A DNA stretch of 64,000 nt. Origin: Sphingomonas sp. UNC305MFCol5.2. Its GTDB lineage: Bacteria > Pseudomonadota > Alphaproteobacteria > Sphingomonadales > Sphingomonadaceae. The position numbers and the translations under genes are program-made. The notes under the pieces were generated by a model. The model worked only from the letters and a program-made list of their open reading frames with translations, searched no databases and was not told the origin of the DNA. Positions 1 through 8,636 of this stretch are shown one piece after another (within the stretch, counting starts at the first letter, position 1; every line of letters starts with the position of its first letter). The stretch covers positions 186,001-250,000 of the forward strand of contig NZ_JOOE01000003.1 in assembly GCF_000712135.1 (NCBI RefSeq). Reading direction: 5' to 3'.

Positions 1-1
1 T

Positions 2-976
2 GAACGCTCCCGGGTCGAGGTCACGTTCGACAAGCCCCAGCTCCTGCCGCAGCTCTTCGGCGAATATGATTCGAACATCCTCGCGCTCGAGGAACGGCTG
101 GGCGTTTATATCCACGCCCGCGGCCAGCGCGTCGTGATCGAAGGCTCCGCCGAGGCAGTCGCGCATGCCCGCGAAGTGCTCCAGGAGCTCCAGGCCCGCG
201 TGATCCGCGGCGAGGACATCGACACCGGGCTGATCGACGCCGTGATCGCGATGTCGAGCGAGCCGATGTTCACCGGCATCGTCAAGGCGGACGCGCCCGG
301 CGGCGGCCCGCCCCCGTCGATCATGATCCGCACGCGCAAGAAAACGATCGTGCCGCGCTCGGTCGCGCAGACGCATTACATGCGCGAGCTCGTCTCGAAC
401 GACATGATCTTCGCATTGGGGCCGGCAGGCACCGGCAAGACCTATCTCGCGGTGGCGCAGGCAGTGGCGCAGCTGATCACCGGCAGCGTCCAGCGGCTGA
501 TCCTGTCACGCCCCGCGGTCGAGGCGGGCGAGCGGCTGGGCTTCCTGCCCGGCGACATGAAGGAGAAGGTCGATCCCTATCTCCGTCCGATCTACGACGC
601 GCTCTATGATTGCCTGCCCGCCGAACAGGTCGAGCGGCGGATCGCATCGGGCGAGATCGAGATCGCGCCGATCGCCTTCATGCGCGGGCGCACGCTGGCG
701 GACGCGTTCGTGATCCTCGACGAGGCGCAGAACACCACGCCGGCGCAGATGAAGATGTTCCTCACCCGCTTCGGCGCGAACAGCCGGATGGTGATCTGCG
801 GCGATCCGAAGCAAGTCGACTTGCCCGGCGGCCCGCCCGCATCGGGCCTGACCGACGCGATCGGCCGACTGGAAGGCGTCGACGGCATCGCCTTCTCGTG
901 GTTCAGCGCCGCCGACGTGGTCCGCCACCCGATCGTCGGGCGCATCGTCCAGGCCTATGAGGGGCCGGATGCTTAA
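2..976 (+). CDS. phoH: PhoH-like ATPase (5' end outside window)
   Basis: PhoH-family P-loop ATPase; these cytoplasmic proteins are linked to RNA metabolism and usually sit beside ybeY. The frame is already open at base 2, so the first residues lie left of the window; 324 residues are visible. The N-terminal part has the KH-like region typical of the family, then a Walker A motif (GPAGTGKT, bases 421-444) and a Walker B-like ILDEAQN (bases 715-735), followed by the conserved GDPKQVDLP stretch. The stop codon is at 974-976. The order phoH-ybeY-corC-lnt is conserved across many Proteobacteria, which supports both this call and the neighbouring ones. The visible length is close to the full family length, so little should be missing. 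Confidence 0.95.
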   Translation, partial: ERSRVEVTFDKPQLLPQLFGEYDSNILALEERLGVYIHARGQRVVIEGSAEAVAHAREVLQELQARVIRGEDIDTGLIDAVIAMSSEPMFTGIVKADAPGGGPPPSIMIRTRKKTIVPRSVAQTHYMRELVSNDMIFALGPAGTGKTYLAVAQAVAQLITGSVQRLILSRPAVEAGERLGFLPGDMKEKVDPYLRPIYDALYDCLPAEQVERRIASGEIEIAPIAFMRGRTLADAFVILDEAQNTTPAQMKMFLTRFGANSRMVICGDPKQVDLPGGPPASGLTDAIGRLEGVDGIAFSWFSAADVVRHPIVGRIVQAYEGPDA

Positions 977-988
977 CGTCCTTTCTTC

Positions 989-1130
989 TCCCCTCCCTGC
1001 AAGGGAGGGGGTCAAGGGGTGGGTCCAGCGGCAGGCGGGCTCGATGCCCGGCTGTCGCTTTTTGCCGAGCCGGTGCGGTGGGCTCGCTGCGCTCGCACCC
1101 ACCCCCAGCCCCTCCCTTGCAGGGAGGGGA
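989..1130. repeat. MITE-like intergenic palindromic repeat upstream of ybeY
   Basis: The left end (989-1010) is a GC-rich palindrome, CCCTCCCTGCAAGGGAGGG, and the right end (1109-1130) has an almost identical palindrome. The two ends also form imperfect terminal inverted repeats of about 22 bases, each followed inwards by GGGTGGGT or its complement. The 142-base unit fills the whole phoH-ybeY gap and contains no gene. The right palindrome supplies the GGGAGGGG that serves as the ybeY ribosome-binding site. This looks like a dispersed non-autonomous element; copy number cannot be seen from one window. Confidence 0.6.
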
Positions 1131-1137
1131 GCGGCAC

Positions 1138-1647
1138 ATGCTTGACGTCGCAGCCCTGCGCGAAACCCCCTGGCCGGAAGGCGATTGGGAGACACTCGCC
1201 TTCCGCGCCGCCGAAGCCGCACTGGCCGAGACTCCGTTCGGCGAGTGGCTCGACTGGCCCGCGGTGATCGAAATCGCCGTCCGGCTGGCGAGCGACGACG
1301 AAGTCCGCACGCTCAACCGCCAATATCGCCAGAAGGACAAGCCGACCAACGTGCTGTCCTTCCCGATGGTGCAGCCCGACCTGCTCGAAACCGTCACCCA
1401 GAACAGCGACGACGGCGAGGTCATCCTCGGCGACATCATCCTCGCGCATGGCATATGCGCCACCGAGGCGGAGGAGCGCGGCATATCGGTCGAGGATCAT
1501 GCCAGCCACCTGATTGTCCATGGGGTGCTGCATCTGCTAGGCTATGACCATATGGGAGACGCCGAGGCCGAGGCGATGGAAGAGATGGAGCGCGCCGCGC
1601 TCGCCAATCTCGGCCTGCACGATCCGTACCCCGTACGCGAGGACTGA
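1138..1647 (+). CDS. ybeY: Endoribonuclease YbeY
   Basis: Single-strand-specific metallo-endoribonuclease involved in 16S rRNA maturation and 70S ribosome quality control. The protein has 169 residues. The zinc-binding signature HGVLHLLGYDH is present near residues 125-135, and the upstream NVLSFP motif is also typical. A longer frame opens at 1078, but its first 20 codons lie in the palindromic repeat. The ATG at 1138 follows a GGGAGGGG Shine-Dalgarno supplied by that repeat and begins at a normal family N-terminus, so I chose it. It is followed after 8 bases by corC, consistent with one transcription unit. Confidence 0.95.
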   Translation: MLDVAALRETPWPEGDWETLAFRAAEAALAETPFGEWLDWPAVIEIAVRLASDDEVRTLNRQYRQKDKPTNVLSFPMVQPDLLETVTQNSDDGEVILGDIILAHGICATEAEERGISVEDHASHLIVHGVLHLLGYDHMGDAEAEAMEEMERAALANLGLHDPYPVRED

Positions 1648-1655
1648 ACACGAAC

Positions 1656-2579
1656 ATGCCCGAGGGCCCTAGTACCGGACACAGTACCGGCACCCGCGAG
1701 TCCACTCATGAAAGCGGCGGCATATGGCGGGGAATCCGCACATTGCTGTTCGGCGACGAGCAGGAAGAAACGCTGCGCGACCGCATCGAGGATGCGATCG
1801 ACGAGCATGAGGACGAAGGCGGCAAGACGCCCGCCGGCGATCTCGCGCCGATCGAGCGCCAGATGCTCAAGAACCTCCTCCATTTCGGCGAGCGCGACGC
1901 GGGCGATGTCGGCGTGCCGCGCGCCGACATCATCGCCGTAGAGGAAACCACCAGCTTCGCTGGTCTGGTCCAGTTGTTCGCGGAGGCCGGGCACAGCCGG
2001 CTGCCGGTGTATCGCGACGAGCTCGATACGATCATCGGCATGGTCCATATCAAGGATGTGTTCGCGATCCTCGCGACGGGTGCCGCGCATCCGCCGAGCA
2101 TCGCCGGGCTGATCCGCCAGCCGGTCTATGTACCGCAATCGATGGGCGTGCTCGACCTGCTCGCGCAGATGCGCGCGAACCGCACCCACCTCGCCATCGT
2201 CGTCGACGAATATTCGGGGACCGAGGGGCTGATCACGATCGAGGACCTGATCGAGGAAATCGTCGGCGAGATCGAGGACGAGCATGACGAGGCGCCGGCC
2301 GCATTGCTCGTGCCGATCGAGGGGGGCGGCTGGGACGCCGATGCCCGCGCCGAGCTCGAGGACGTCGCCGAGACCGTCGATCCGCGGCTCGGTGAAGTCG
2401 ATGAGGATATCGACACGCTGGGCGGGCTCGCCTTCGTGCTCGCGGGGCATGTCCCCCAGCCGGGCGAATGCCTGATCCACGACAGCGGCTGGAAGCTCGA
2501 AGTGGTCGCCGCCGATTCGCGCAAAGTCACCCGGCTGCGCCTCCATCCGCCCAAGAAGCGCGTCGAGACCGAGGACTGA
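1656..2579 (+). CDS. corC: CorC-type CBS-domain protein
   Basis: This 307-residue protein has two CBS domains (about residues 70-195), then the CorC/HlyC C-terminal domain (about 215-295). It lacks the DUF21 transmembrane domain of the longer CorB/HlyC proteins, so it is the soluble CorC type, associated with magnesium and cobalt efflux. In Proteobacteria it normally lies between ybeY and lnt, as it does here apart from the inserted genes. The region around ATP-binding CBS residues ([20 protein letters not shown], residues about 186-205) is intact. The start at 1656 lies 8 bases after the ybeY stop. The exact transport role is not resolved in the family. Confidence 0.9.
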   Translation: MPEGPSTGHSTGTRESTHESGGIWRGIRTLLFGDEQEETLRDRIEDAIDEHEDEGGKTPAGDLAPIERQMLKNLLHFGERDAGDVGVPRADIIAVEETTSFAGLVQLFAEAGHSRLPVYRDELDTIIGMVHIKDVFAILATGAAHPPSIAGLIRQPVYVPQSMGVLDLLAQMRANRTHLAIVVDEYSGTEGLITIEDLIEEIVGEIEDEHDEAPAALLVPIEGGGWDADARAELEDVAETVDPRLGEVDEDIDTLGGLAFVLAGHVPQPGECLIHDSGWKLEVVAADSRKVTRLRLHPPKKRVETED

Positions 2580-2583
2580 ACCT

Positions 2584-3954
2584 ATGCTGAAGCGCATCCT
2601 CATCGTGCTCGCGCTGCTGGTCGTACTAGCGATCGGCGGCTGGTACTGGATCAGCCAGCCCGACAAGGCACGGCTCAGCGAGCAGGCGGTCACCGGCAAG
2701 ACGCCGCAGCTCACCGAGACGCGCTCGGAAAGCTTCCCCACGGTTGGCATCGCCAAGCCCGTGGGCTGGGCCGGCGGCGCGAAGCCGGTTCCGGCCGCGG
2801 GCCTCCAGGTCGCCGCCTTCGCCGACAAGCTCGAACATCCGCGCTGGCTCTATCGCCTTCCCAATGGCGACGTCCTCGTCGCCGAGACCAATTCGCCACC
2901 GCGCAAGGGCGGCGGGATCACCGGCTGGGTGATGGGGCTGTTGCTCGGCCAGGCCGGCGCCGATGTGCCCTCGCCCAACCGTATCACCTTGCTGCGTGAC
3001 ACCAATGCGGACGGCGTCGCCGACCAGCGTTCGGTGCTGCTCACCGGGCTCAATTCGCCCACCGGCATGGCACTGGTCGGCAACTGGCTCTATGTCGCCA
3101 ATACCGACGCACTGGTCCGCTTTCCCTTCACGCCCGGCCAGACCCGGATCACCGCGAAGCCCGAGAAGATCGTCGGGCTGCCCGGCGGCGGAAACCATTG
3201 GGCACGCAATGTCGTCGCCGCGCCCGACGGCAAGACCTTGTTCGTCGGCGTCGGCTCTTCCTCCAACATAGCCGAAAACGGTCTCGAGGCCGAAGGCGCG
3301 ATCTATGCCGGCGGGCCGCGCGCCGATTTCGCCAAGGACGGCCGCGCGCTGATCCTGCAGGTGTTCCCCGACACGAAGGAGGCCCGGGTCTATGCCTGGG
3401 GGCTGCGCAATCCCAACGGCATGGCGTTCGAGCCTAGCACCGGCGCGCTGTGGACCGTGGTCAACGAGCGCGACATGCTCGGATCGGACATGCCGCCCGA
3501 TTATCTGACCCAGGTCGATTTCGGCGCCTTCTATGGCTGGCCGTGGAATTACTGGGGCGGCTATGTCGACAAGCGCGTCACGCCCGAGCGCCCCGATTTG
3601 CGCGAGTACAGCAAGCGCCCCGATTTCGCGCTCGGCGCGCACGTCGCTCCACTCGGCCTGACCTTCGCCAGCGACGCAAAGCTCGGCGGCAATTGGACGA
3701 ATGGCGCGTTCATCGGGTTGCACGGCTCGTGGAACCGCGAGCCCAAGTCCGGCTATAAAGTGGTCTATGTCCCGTTCGGCGGCGACGGCTTCCCGGCAAA
3801 GGGCACGAAGCCCATCGACCTGCTCACCGGCTTCCTCGCCCCCGACGGCAAGACCACGCACGGCCGCCCGGTCGGCGTCATCACCGACGCGAGCGGCGGG
3901 CTGCTGGTGGCCGACGATGTGGGGAACGTGATCTGGCGGGTGAGCGCCAAATAG
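2584..3954 (+). CDS. Sorbosone dehydrogenase / PQQ-type sugar dehydrogenase family protein
   Basis: A 456-residue protein with one N-terminal hydrophobic segment (residues 5-25) followed by a beta-propeller domain of the glucose/sorbosone dehydrogenase family. Recognisable family blocks are LEHPRWLYRLPNGDVLVAE, the SPTGMALVGNWLYVANTD region and GLRNPNGMAFEP. It would be membrane-anchored and face the periplasm. Members use PQQ to oxidise sugars, but many are uncharacterised, so the substrate is unknown. It starts 4 bases after the corC stop, so it may be co-transcribed, although it is not a normal member of the phoH-ybeY-corC-lnt cluster and looks like an insertion there. Confidence 0.85.
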   Translation: MLKRILIVLALLVVLAIGGWYWISQPDKARLSEQAVTGKTPQLTETRSESFPTVGIAKPVGWAGGAKPVPAAGLQVAAFADKLEHPRWLYRLPNGDVLVAETNSPPRKGGGITGWVMGLLLGQAGADVPSPNRITLLRDTNADGVADQRSVLLTGLNSPTGMALVGNWLYVANTDALVRFPFTPGQTRITAKPEKIVGLPGGGNHWARNVVAAPDGKTLFVGVGSSSNIAENGLEAEGAIYAGGPRADFAKDGRALILQVFPDTKEARVYAWGLRNPNGMAFEPSTGALWTVVNERDMLGSDMPPDYLTQVDFGAFYGWPWNYWGGYVDKRVTPERPDLREYSKRPDFALGAHVAPLGLTFASDAKLGGNWTNGAFIGLHGSWNREPKSGYKVVYVPFGGDGFPAKGTKPIDLLTGFLAPDGKTTHGRPVGVITDASGGLLVADDVGNVIWRVSAK

Positions 3955-3957
3955 CGC

Positions 3958-4260
3958 TCATTTGAGCAGCTTGGTGCCCTTTTCGGCGAGCTTCTCCCGC
4001 ACCTTAGACGCGAACAGCGCGAGCATCGGCGGCAAGTCGACTTCGGCATGGACGCGGTTGTCGAACACCTGAAGCCTGCTCGCCACCTGCTGCCCCATCG
4101 CGCTTACCGTGAAGTGGAGCGTATCGCCTTCCCAGCGCTGCTCGACATGCCCGCCTCCCGGCACGATCTCGGCAATCTTGCTCACGCCGCCCGCAATCCG
4201 CGCGCGGGCAACGTCGCGGCCCAATTTGTGCGGGATATCGACGACGACCGGGTCAGCCAT
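3958..4260 (-). CDS. Polyhydroxyalkanoic acid system family protein
   Basis: A 100-residue protein with the pattern of the PHA_gran_rgn family, small proteins annotated from polyhydroxyalkanoate loci. Typical features are the N-terminal IPHKLGRDVARARI stretch, the following WEGDTLHFTVSAMGQQV strand pair, a VHAEVDLPPMLA strand and a lysine-rich tail. No PHA synthase or phasin gene lies nearby, so the granule role is from the family name only. Its start overlaps the stop of the upstream VOC gene by one base (TGATG), so the two are probably translated together. It converges on the sorbosone-dehydrogenase gene with a 3-base gap. Confidence 0.8.
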   Translation of the reverse strand: MADPVVVDIPHKLGRDVARARIAGGVSKIAEIVPGGGHVEQRWEGDTLHFTVSAMGQQVASRLQVFDNRVHAEVDLPPMLALFASKVREKLAEKGTKLLK

Positions 4261-4679
4261 CAGCGTGCAAACAGTTCGGCATCATCGCCAAACGCCTTGA
4301 ATTCGAGTGCGTTGCCGCTGGGATCGCGAAAGAACATCGTGGCCTGTTCGCCGACCTGGCCCCTGAAGCGGACCTGCGGCGCGATCCCGAAGGGAATGCC
4401 GGCGGCCTCGACCCGCGCCGCGAGCGCCTCCCAGTCGGGCATCGTCAGCACCACCCCGAAGTGCGGCACGGGCACGTTGTGGCCATCTACTTCGTTGGCG
4501 ACCGCCACCGGCTTCGCAGCGGGATCCAGATGCGCGACGATCTGGTGGCCGAACAGGTCGAAGTCGATCCATTGTTCCGAGGAGCGCCCCTCCGGGCAGC
4601 CGAGCACGCCGCCGTAGAAGGCGCGTGCCGCCGCGAGGTCGCGGACCGGGAAAGCGAGGTGGAAGGGACGGAGCGTCAT
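4260..4679 (-). CDS. VOC-family (glyoxalase/dioxygenase superfamily) protein
   Basis: A 139-residue protein with the paired beta-alpha-beta-beta-beta modules of the vicinal oxygen chelate fold. Probable metal ligands are His7, a histidine in VPHFGVVL (about residue 73) and Glu in ALEFKAF (about residue 127). Other clear motifs are [19 protein letters not shown] at the N-terminus and [13 protein letters not shown] near the end. Family members include glyoxalases, dioxygenases and antibiotic-resistance proteins; the substrate cannot be told from sequence. It is the first gene of a two-gene reverse unit with the PHA-family gene. Confidence 0.85.
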   Translation of the reverse strand: MTLRPFHLAFPVRDLAAARAFYGGVLGCPEGRSSEQWIDFDLFGHQIVAHLDPAAKPVAVANEVDGHNVPVPHFGVVLTMPDWEALAARVEAAGIPFGIAPQVRFRGQVGEQATMFFRDPSGNALEFKAFGDDAELFAR

Positions 4680-4708
4680 GGCCTCCCTTTAACTCGCCTC
4701 CCCCAACC

Positions 4709-4817
4709 CGTCACCCCGGCCGAAATGCCGGGGTCCACTGCTCAGCAACGGAGAGACAAGAGGCTCGTGCTTCTCCTCAAGCCTCACGGTGGACCCCGGC
4801 ACGAGGCCGGGGTGACG
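4709..4817. repeat. Intergenic inverted repeat upstream of lnt
   Basis: Bases 4709-4738 (CGTCACCCCGGCC...GGGGTCCAC) and 4789-4817 (GTGGACCCCGG...GGGGTGACG) are near-perfect inverted copies around a 50-base centre, and each arm is itself partly palindromic (CCCCGG/CCGGGG). A transcript could form a long stem-loop. This looks like a dispersed REP-like unit lying between the divergent VOC gene and lnt. No gene is visible in 4680-4880. Confidence 0.6.
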
Positions 4818-4880
4818 AGAGAGGGAGTAGATCCTCCCACCCCTCCCCCTTGCCCAAAGGATCGGCTAAGTCCCACGCCG

Positions 4881-6428
4881 ATGCTTTCCCGTCCCTTGCT
4901 CGTCGCCCTGATCGCCGGCCTCGTCTCCGTCACGGGCTTCGCACCGCTGAACCTGTGGCCGATCACGCTGGTCGCCGTCGCGGTCCTGCTCTGGCTGAGC
5001 TGGACGGCGCCGACGCTCAAGGCGGTGCTGCTGCGCGGCTGGGTGTTCGGCGTGGGCCACTTCACCGTCGGCAACAACTGGATCCAGCACGCCTTCGATT
5101 ATCAGGACAAGATGCCGCCCGCGCTCGGCTATTTCGCCGTGGTGTTGCTGGCCCTGTACCTCGCGGTCTACCCCGCCTTCGCAATGGGGCTGGCGTGGCG
5201 CTTCGCGCGCGCGGTCAGGCGCCGCGACGATGGCACCGGCCCCGATCTCGCGTTCGTGCTTGCGGCAGCGGGATCGTGGATCGTCACCGAATATCTGCGC
5301 GGCGTGCTGTTCACCGGATATCCGTGGAACCCGCTCGGCGTGATCTGGCTGCCGACGTTGATGGCTCAGTTGGCGGCATGGGTTGGGACCTATGCGCTGT
5401 CGGGAGTTGCCGTGCTGGCCGCTGGCCTGTTTCTCACGGTGCCGCGCAAACATATCTGGCTTCTGACTGTCGTGCTCACGGTGCTGGCAACCGCGCCGGC
5501 GGGCTTGATGCCGCCCTCCACCCCCGATCCGGCCGCCCCTCACGTCCGCGTCGTGCAGCCCAATATCGGGCAGGAGGGCGTCGGCGACCCCGACTATCCC
5601 GAGCGCGTGCTGGTCAAGTTGCTCGACTGGAGCGGCCGCCAGGGCGAAGCCCCGCGGCTGATCGTCTGGCCCGAGGGAACGGTCAATTATTATGTCGAGG
5701 ACGGCTATCCCGACACGCGCTTCTATGGCCGCGCCGATCCGCTCTGGGTACGCACGCGGATTGCCGCGAAGCTCGGGCCCAGGGACGCCGCCCTGATCGG
5801 GGGCACGGCCCTGTTCTTCGGCAATAATGGTCGAGTGAACGGTGCAGGCAATTCGGTATGGTCGATCGATCCCGCCGGTACGCTCGGCCAGCGCTACGAC
5901 AAGGCGCACCTCGTCCCTTATGGCGAATATCTGCCGATGCGGACGTTGCTCGCCCCGCTCGGGCTCGCGCGCCTCGTGATGGGCGAAGTCGATTTCGTGC
6001 CCGGCCCCGGCCCGCGCTCGATCGAAATTCCGGGCTTCGGCAAGGCAGGGATCCAGATCTGCTACGAGATCATCTTCTCCGGCCAGGTCGTCGATCGCCG
6101 CAACCGCCCCGATTTCATCTTCAACCCGTCGAACGACGCATGGTTCGGCAAATGGGGTCCGCCACAGCATCTGGCGCAAGCACGGCTGCGCGCGATCGAG
6201 GAGGGGCTGCCGATCCTGCGTTCGACTCCGACCGGCATCTCGGCGGTGATCGACGCGCGCGGCCGCGTGCTCGAATCGATTCCGCACGGGCAGGAGGGCG
6301 CGATCGAACTCGCTCTGCCGCGTCCGCTGCCGCCGACCTTGTTCGCGCGCTTCGGCAACTGGCTCGCCTTTCTCGTCGCCGGCACATTGTATCTGTTCGC
6401 GATTGCGTTCCGTCGGTGGGGCCGCTAG
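4881..6428 (+). CDS. lnt: Apolipoprotein N-acyltransferase
   Basis: Inner-membrane enzyme that adds the third acyl chain to lipoproteins. The 515-residue product begins with several transmembrane segments (about residues 5-200), then the carbon-nitrogen hydrolase domain. The triad is visible: Glu in LIVWPEGTVNYY, Lys in DKAHLVPYGEYLP and Cys in GIQICYEIIF. A final transmembrane helix closes the protein. The frame stays open far upstream, but that part lies in the intergenic repeat and antisense to the VOC gene. The ATG at 4881 gives the usual N-terminal membrane segment. Confidence 0.95.
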   Translation: MLSRPLLVALIAGLVSVTGFAPLNLWPITLVAVAVLLWLSWTAPTLKAVLLRGWVFGVGHFTVGNNWIQHAFDYQDKMPPALGYFAVVLLALYLAVYPAFAMGLAWRFARAVRRRDDGTGPDLAFVLAAAGSWIVTEYLRGVLFTGYPWNPLGVIWLPTLMAQLAAWVGTYALSGVAVLAAGLFLTVPRKHIWLLTVVLTVLATAPAGLMPPSTPDPAAPHVRVVQPNIGQEGVGDPDYPERVLVKLLDWSGRQGEAPRLIVWPEGTVNYYVEDGYPDTRFYGRADPLWVRTRIAAKLGPRDAALIGGTALFFGNNGRVNGAGNSVWSIDPAGTLGQRYDKAHLVPYGEYLPMRTLLAPLGLARLVMGEVDFVPGPGPRSIEIPGFGKAGIQICYEIIFSGQVVDRRNRPDFIFNPSNDAWFGKWGPPQHLAQARLRAIEEGLPILRSTPTGISAVIDARGRVLESIPHGQEGAIELALPRPLPPTLFARFGNWLAFLVAGTLYLFAIAFRRWGR

Positions 6429-6435
6429 GGGCAAG

Positions 6436-6455
6436 ATATAAGGAAAGCTTTATAT
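6436..6455. promoter_or_regulatory. Operator-like palindrome in the metK leader (candidate SahR site)
   Basis: The arms ATATAAGG and CTTTATAT are separated by four bases, with 7 of 8 positions complementary. It lies 46 bases upstream of metK. AT-rich palindromes of this kind are reported as binding sites for the ArsR-family S-adenosylhomocysteine regulator SahR in Proteobacteria; assigning it here is inference from resemblance and position. Downstream, TTCCT (6476-6480) can pair with AGGAA (6493-6497) in the ribosome-binding site, so a translational switch is also possible. Confidence 0.45.
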
Positions 6456-6501
6456 GGGCATGGCAACGGCCCGGCTTCCTTCCCACGATTTGAGGAAAAC
6501 C

Positions 6502-7713
6502 ATGCGTTCCAATTATCTCTTCACGTCCGAATCGGTTTCGGAAGGCCATCCCGACAAGGTCTCCGACCAGATTTCCGACGCCATCGTCGATCTGTTCCTC
6601 TCGAAGGATCCCGAGGCCCGCATCGCCTGCGAGACGCTCACCACCACCCAGCTCGTGGTCCTTGCCGGCGAGATCCGCGGCAAGGGGATCATGGACGAGG
6701 CCGGCAACTGGGCACCGGGCGTGCAGGAAGAGGTCGAGAAGACCGTCCGCGATACGGTCAAGCGCATCGGCTATGAGCAGGACGGCTTCCACTGGGAGAC
6801 GCTGCGCTTCGAGAACAACCTCCACCCGCAGTCCGCGCACATCGCGCAGGGCGTGGACGCTTCGGGCAACAAGGACGAAGGCGCGGGCGATCAGGGCATC
6901 ATGTTCGGCTATGCGGCCGACGACACGCCCGATCTGATGCCGGCGACGCTCTATTACAGCCACAAGATCCTCGAGCGCATGGCCGCCGATCGCCATTCGG
7001 GCGCGGCGCCGTTCCTCGAGCCCGACGCCAAGAGCCAGGTCACGCTCCGCTACGAAGGCAGCAAGCCCGTAGCGGCCACCGCGATCGTCGTGTCGACCCA
7101 GCATGGCAAGGGCTATGACGAAGGCGACAAGGAAGCCGAGCTCCACGCTTATGTGAAGAAGGTCGTCGCCGACATTCTTCCCGCCGAGCTGCTTTCGGAC
7201 GAGACGGTCTATCACATCAACCCGACCGGCAGCTTCGAGATCGGCGGACCCGATGGCGACGCCGGCCTGACCGGGCGCAAGATCATCGTCGACACGTACG
7301 GTGGCGCGGCCCCGCACGGCGGCGGTGCCTTTTCGGGCAAGGACCCGACCAAGGTCGATCGCTCGGCGGCGTACATCACCCGCTATCTGGCGAAGAACAT
7401 CGTCGCGGCGGGCCTCGCCCAGCGCTGCACGATCCAGCTCGCTTATGCGATCGGCGTGTCGAAGCCGCTGTCGCTTTATGTCGACACGCACGGCACCGGC
7501 ACCGTCGGCGACGACAAGATCGAGGAAGCGATCCTGGGACTGGCCAAGCTGGGCGGGCTCACCCCGCGCGGCATCCGCACCCATCTCGGCCTCAACAAGC
7601 CAATCTATCAGAAGACCGCGGCCTACGGCCACTTTGGCCGCAAGGCAGAAGGCGATTTCTTCCCCTGGGAGAAGACCGACCTCGTCGAGGATCTGAAGGC
7701 CGCCCTGGCCTGA
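6502..7713 (+). CDS. metK: S-adenosylmethionine synthetase
   Basis: Makes S-adenosylmethionine from methionine and ATP in the cytosol. The product has 403 residues, a normal length. It starts [20 protein letters not shown], which includes the ATP-binding EGHPDK motif. The central [12 protein letters not shown] signature and the P-loop-like [16 protein letters not shown] are present. An in-frame ATG lies upstream at 6454, inside the palindrome; 6502 is preferred because it matches the family N-terminus and has TGAGGAAAA just upstream. A strong terminator follows at 7736. Confidence 0.97.
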   Translation: MRSNYLFTSESVSEGHPDKVSDQISDAIVDLFLSKDPEARIACETLTTTQLVVLAGEIRGKGIMDEAGNWAPGVQEEVEKTVRDTVKRIGYEQDGFHWETLRFENNLHPQSAHIAQGVDASGNKDEGAGDQGIMFGYAADDTPDLMPATLYYSHKILERMAADRHSGAAPFLEPDAKSQVTLRYEGSKPVAATAIVVSTQHGKGYDEGDKEAELHAYVKKVVADILPAELLSDETVYHINPTGSFEIGGPDGDAGLTGRKIIVDTYGGAAPHGGGAFSGKDPTKVDRSAAYITRYLAKNIVAAGLAQRCTIQLAYAIGVSKPLSLYVDTHGTGTVGDDKIEEAILGLAKLGGLTPRGIRTHLGLNKPIYQKTAAYGHFGRKAEGDFFPWEKTDLVEDLKAALA

Positions 7714-7735
7714 TCCGCGCCGGCAACGGACACGC

Positions 7736-7768
7736 AAGGGCCGGGGGAGCAATTCCCCGGCCCTTTTC
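7736..7768 (+). terminator. Rho-independent terminator after metK
   Basis: The stem AAGGGCCGGGG / CCCCGGCCCTT with a short loop is followed by TTTCG. It lies 23 bases after the metK stop and should end the lnt-metK transcript. Confidence 0.85.
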
Positions 7769-7780
7769 GTACCCCGCCCG

Positions 7781-7849
7781 CCACATCTAGGGATAAGTAC
7801 GGAGGCCCTCCTAAAGGCTGGGGTAACTGCATTTCTTCACTAGATGTGG
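7781..7849 (+). promoter_or_regulatory. Structured leader / long inverted repeat before the first EAL gene
   Basis: CCACATCTAG (7781-7790) and CTAGATGTGG (7840-7849) are perfect 10-base inverted arms closing a 49-base interior that has its own small palindrome, GGAGGCCCTCC (7801-7811). The right arm ends 16 bases before the ATG at 7866 and runs into the purine-rich ribosome-binding region. It could be a structured 5' leader or a small inserted palindromic element. I found no match to known c-di-GMP riboswitch cores. Confidence 0.4.
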
Positions 7850-7865
7850 GAGGTACAGGAACCGC

Positions 7866-8627
7866 ATGGTGGATTTGCAGCCGGTGACATCCGAATTGGA
7901 GCACAAGCCCGTGTCCGACTCGGGCCTTACAATCGCCTTTCAGCCGATCGCCGATCTCTCGGGAAATCGGGTCTATGCCTATGAGGCGATCGTGTGCGGC
8001 CGTAACGGCGAGACTTCGGCGGAGATCTACGGATCGCTCGAGGGTGAAGCGCGCGCCACGTTCGGCCAGCGCTGCGCGGCGGCGGCCATTCGCCTGTCGA
8101 TGGCGGCGGGACTGGGCACCAGCGGCGCGCGCCTTCTCATCCCCCTTCAGGCCGCCGGAATTGGCGCGCCGGCCGAGCATCTAGAACCGATCCTGCGCGT
8201 CGCGCGCATGGCGGGCCTCATTCCCGAACGCCTGATCTTCGGTCTCGAAGGCTATCAGCAACTCAAAGGCAGCGAACTCGCCGCGATCATCGACGTGCAC
8301 CGCAAGCTGGGGCCGTTGACGGCATTCGTCGGACTCGGACCGGGCCATTCGGGGCTTGCGCTGTGCGGCCGCTATCTTCCCGAGCTGGTGAAGCTCGAAT
8401 CGGAGCTCGTCAGCGCCATCGCCAGCAGCTGGTCGCGCCGCCTCGTCCTCGAAGATCTCGCGCCGCGCATCCGCAGCCTCGGCCTAAAGGTGATCGCCAC
8501 CGGCGTCGATAGCGAGCCCGTGCTCCAGCGCCTCCGCGGCTTCGGCATCCATCTCGTGCAGGGCGATGAGATCGCCAGCCCGGCGATTCGCGCCCTCCCC
8601 AATCCGTCGCTCCGCCGCGCCGCCTGA
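7866..8627 (+). CDS. Degenerate EAL-domain protein
   Basis: A 253-residue stand-alone EAL-fold protein, the fold of cyclic-di-GMP phosphodiesterases, without GGDEF or sensor domain. The fold is clear from FQPIADLSGNRVYAYEA at the start, KLESELV near residue 178, and the GIHLVQGDEIASP end. Catalytic positions are eroded: EAL reads EAI, the EITE-like motif reads GLEG, the paired aspartates of DDFG read GLGPG, and the later EGVE reads TGVD. It probably does not hydrolyse c-di-GMP and may bind it or act through protein contacts. The second EAL gene follows about 200 bases later. Both lie between metK and trmB, genes that are often adjacent in related genomes. Confidence 0.8.
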   Translation: MVDLQPVTSELEHKPVSDSGLTIAFQPIADLSGNRVYAYEAIVCGRNGETSAEIYGSLEGEARATFGQRCAAAAIRLSMAAGLGTSGARLLIPLQAAGIGAPAEHLEPILRVARMAGLIPERLIFGLEGYQQLKGSELAAIIDVHRKLGPLTAFVGLGPGHSGLALCGRYLPELVKLESELVSAIASSWSRRLVLEDLAPRIRSLGLKVIATGVDSEPVLQRLRGFGIHLVQGDEIASPAIRALPNPSLRRAA

Positions 8628-8636
8628 TTCACTCCG

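Noticed and set aside
6430-6501. SAM-II riboswitch at metK
   Set aside because: The conserved SAM-II loop and pseudoknot sequences are not present; the leader resembles a SahR site or SAM/SAH-type arrangement instead.
7781-7849. c-di-GMP riboswitch before the EAL gene
   Set aside because: The conserved GEMM core sequences are absent; kept only as an unexplained structured element.
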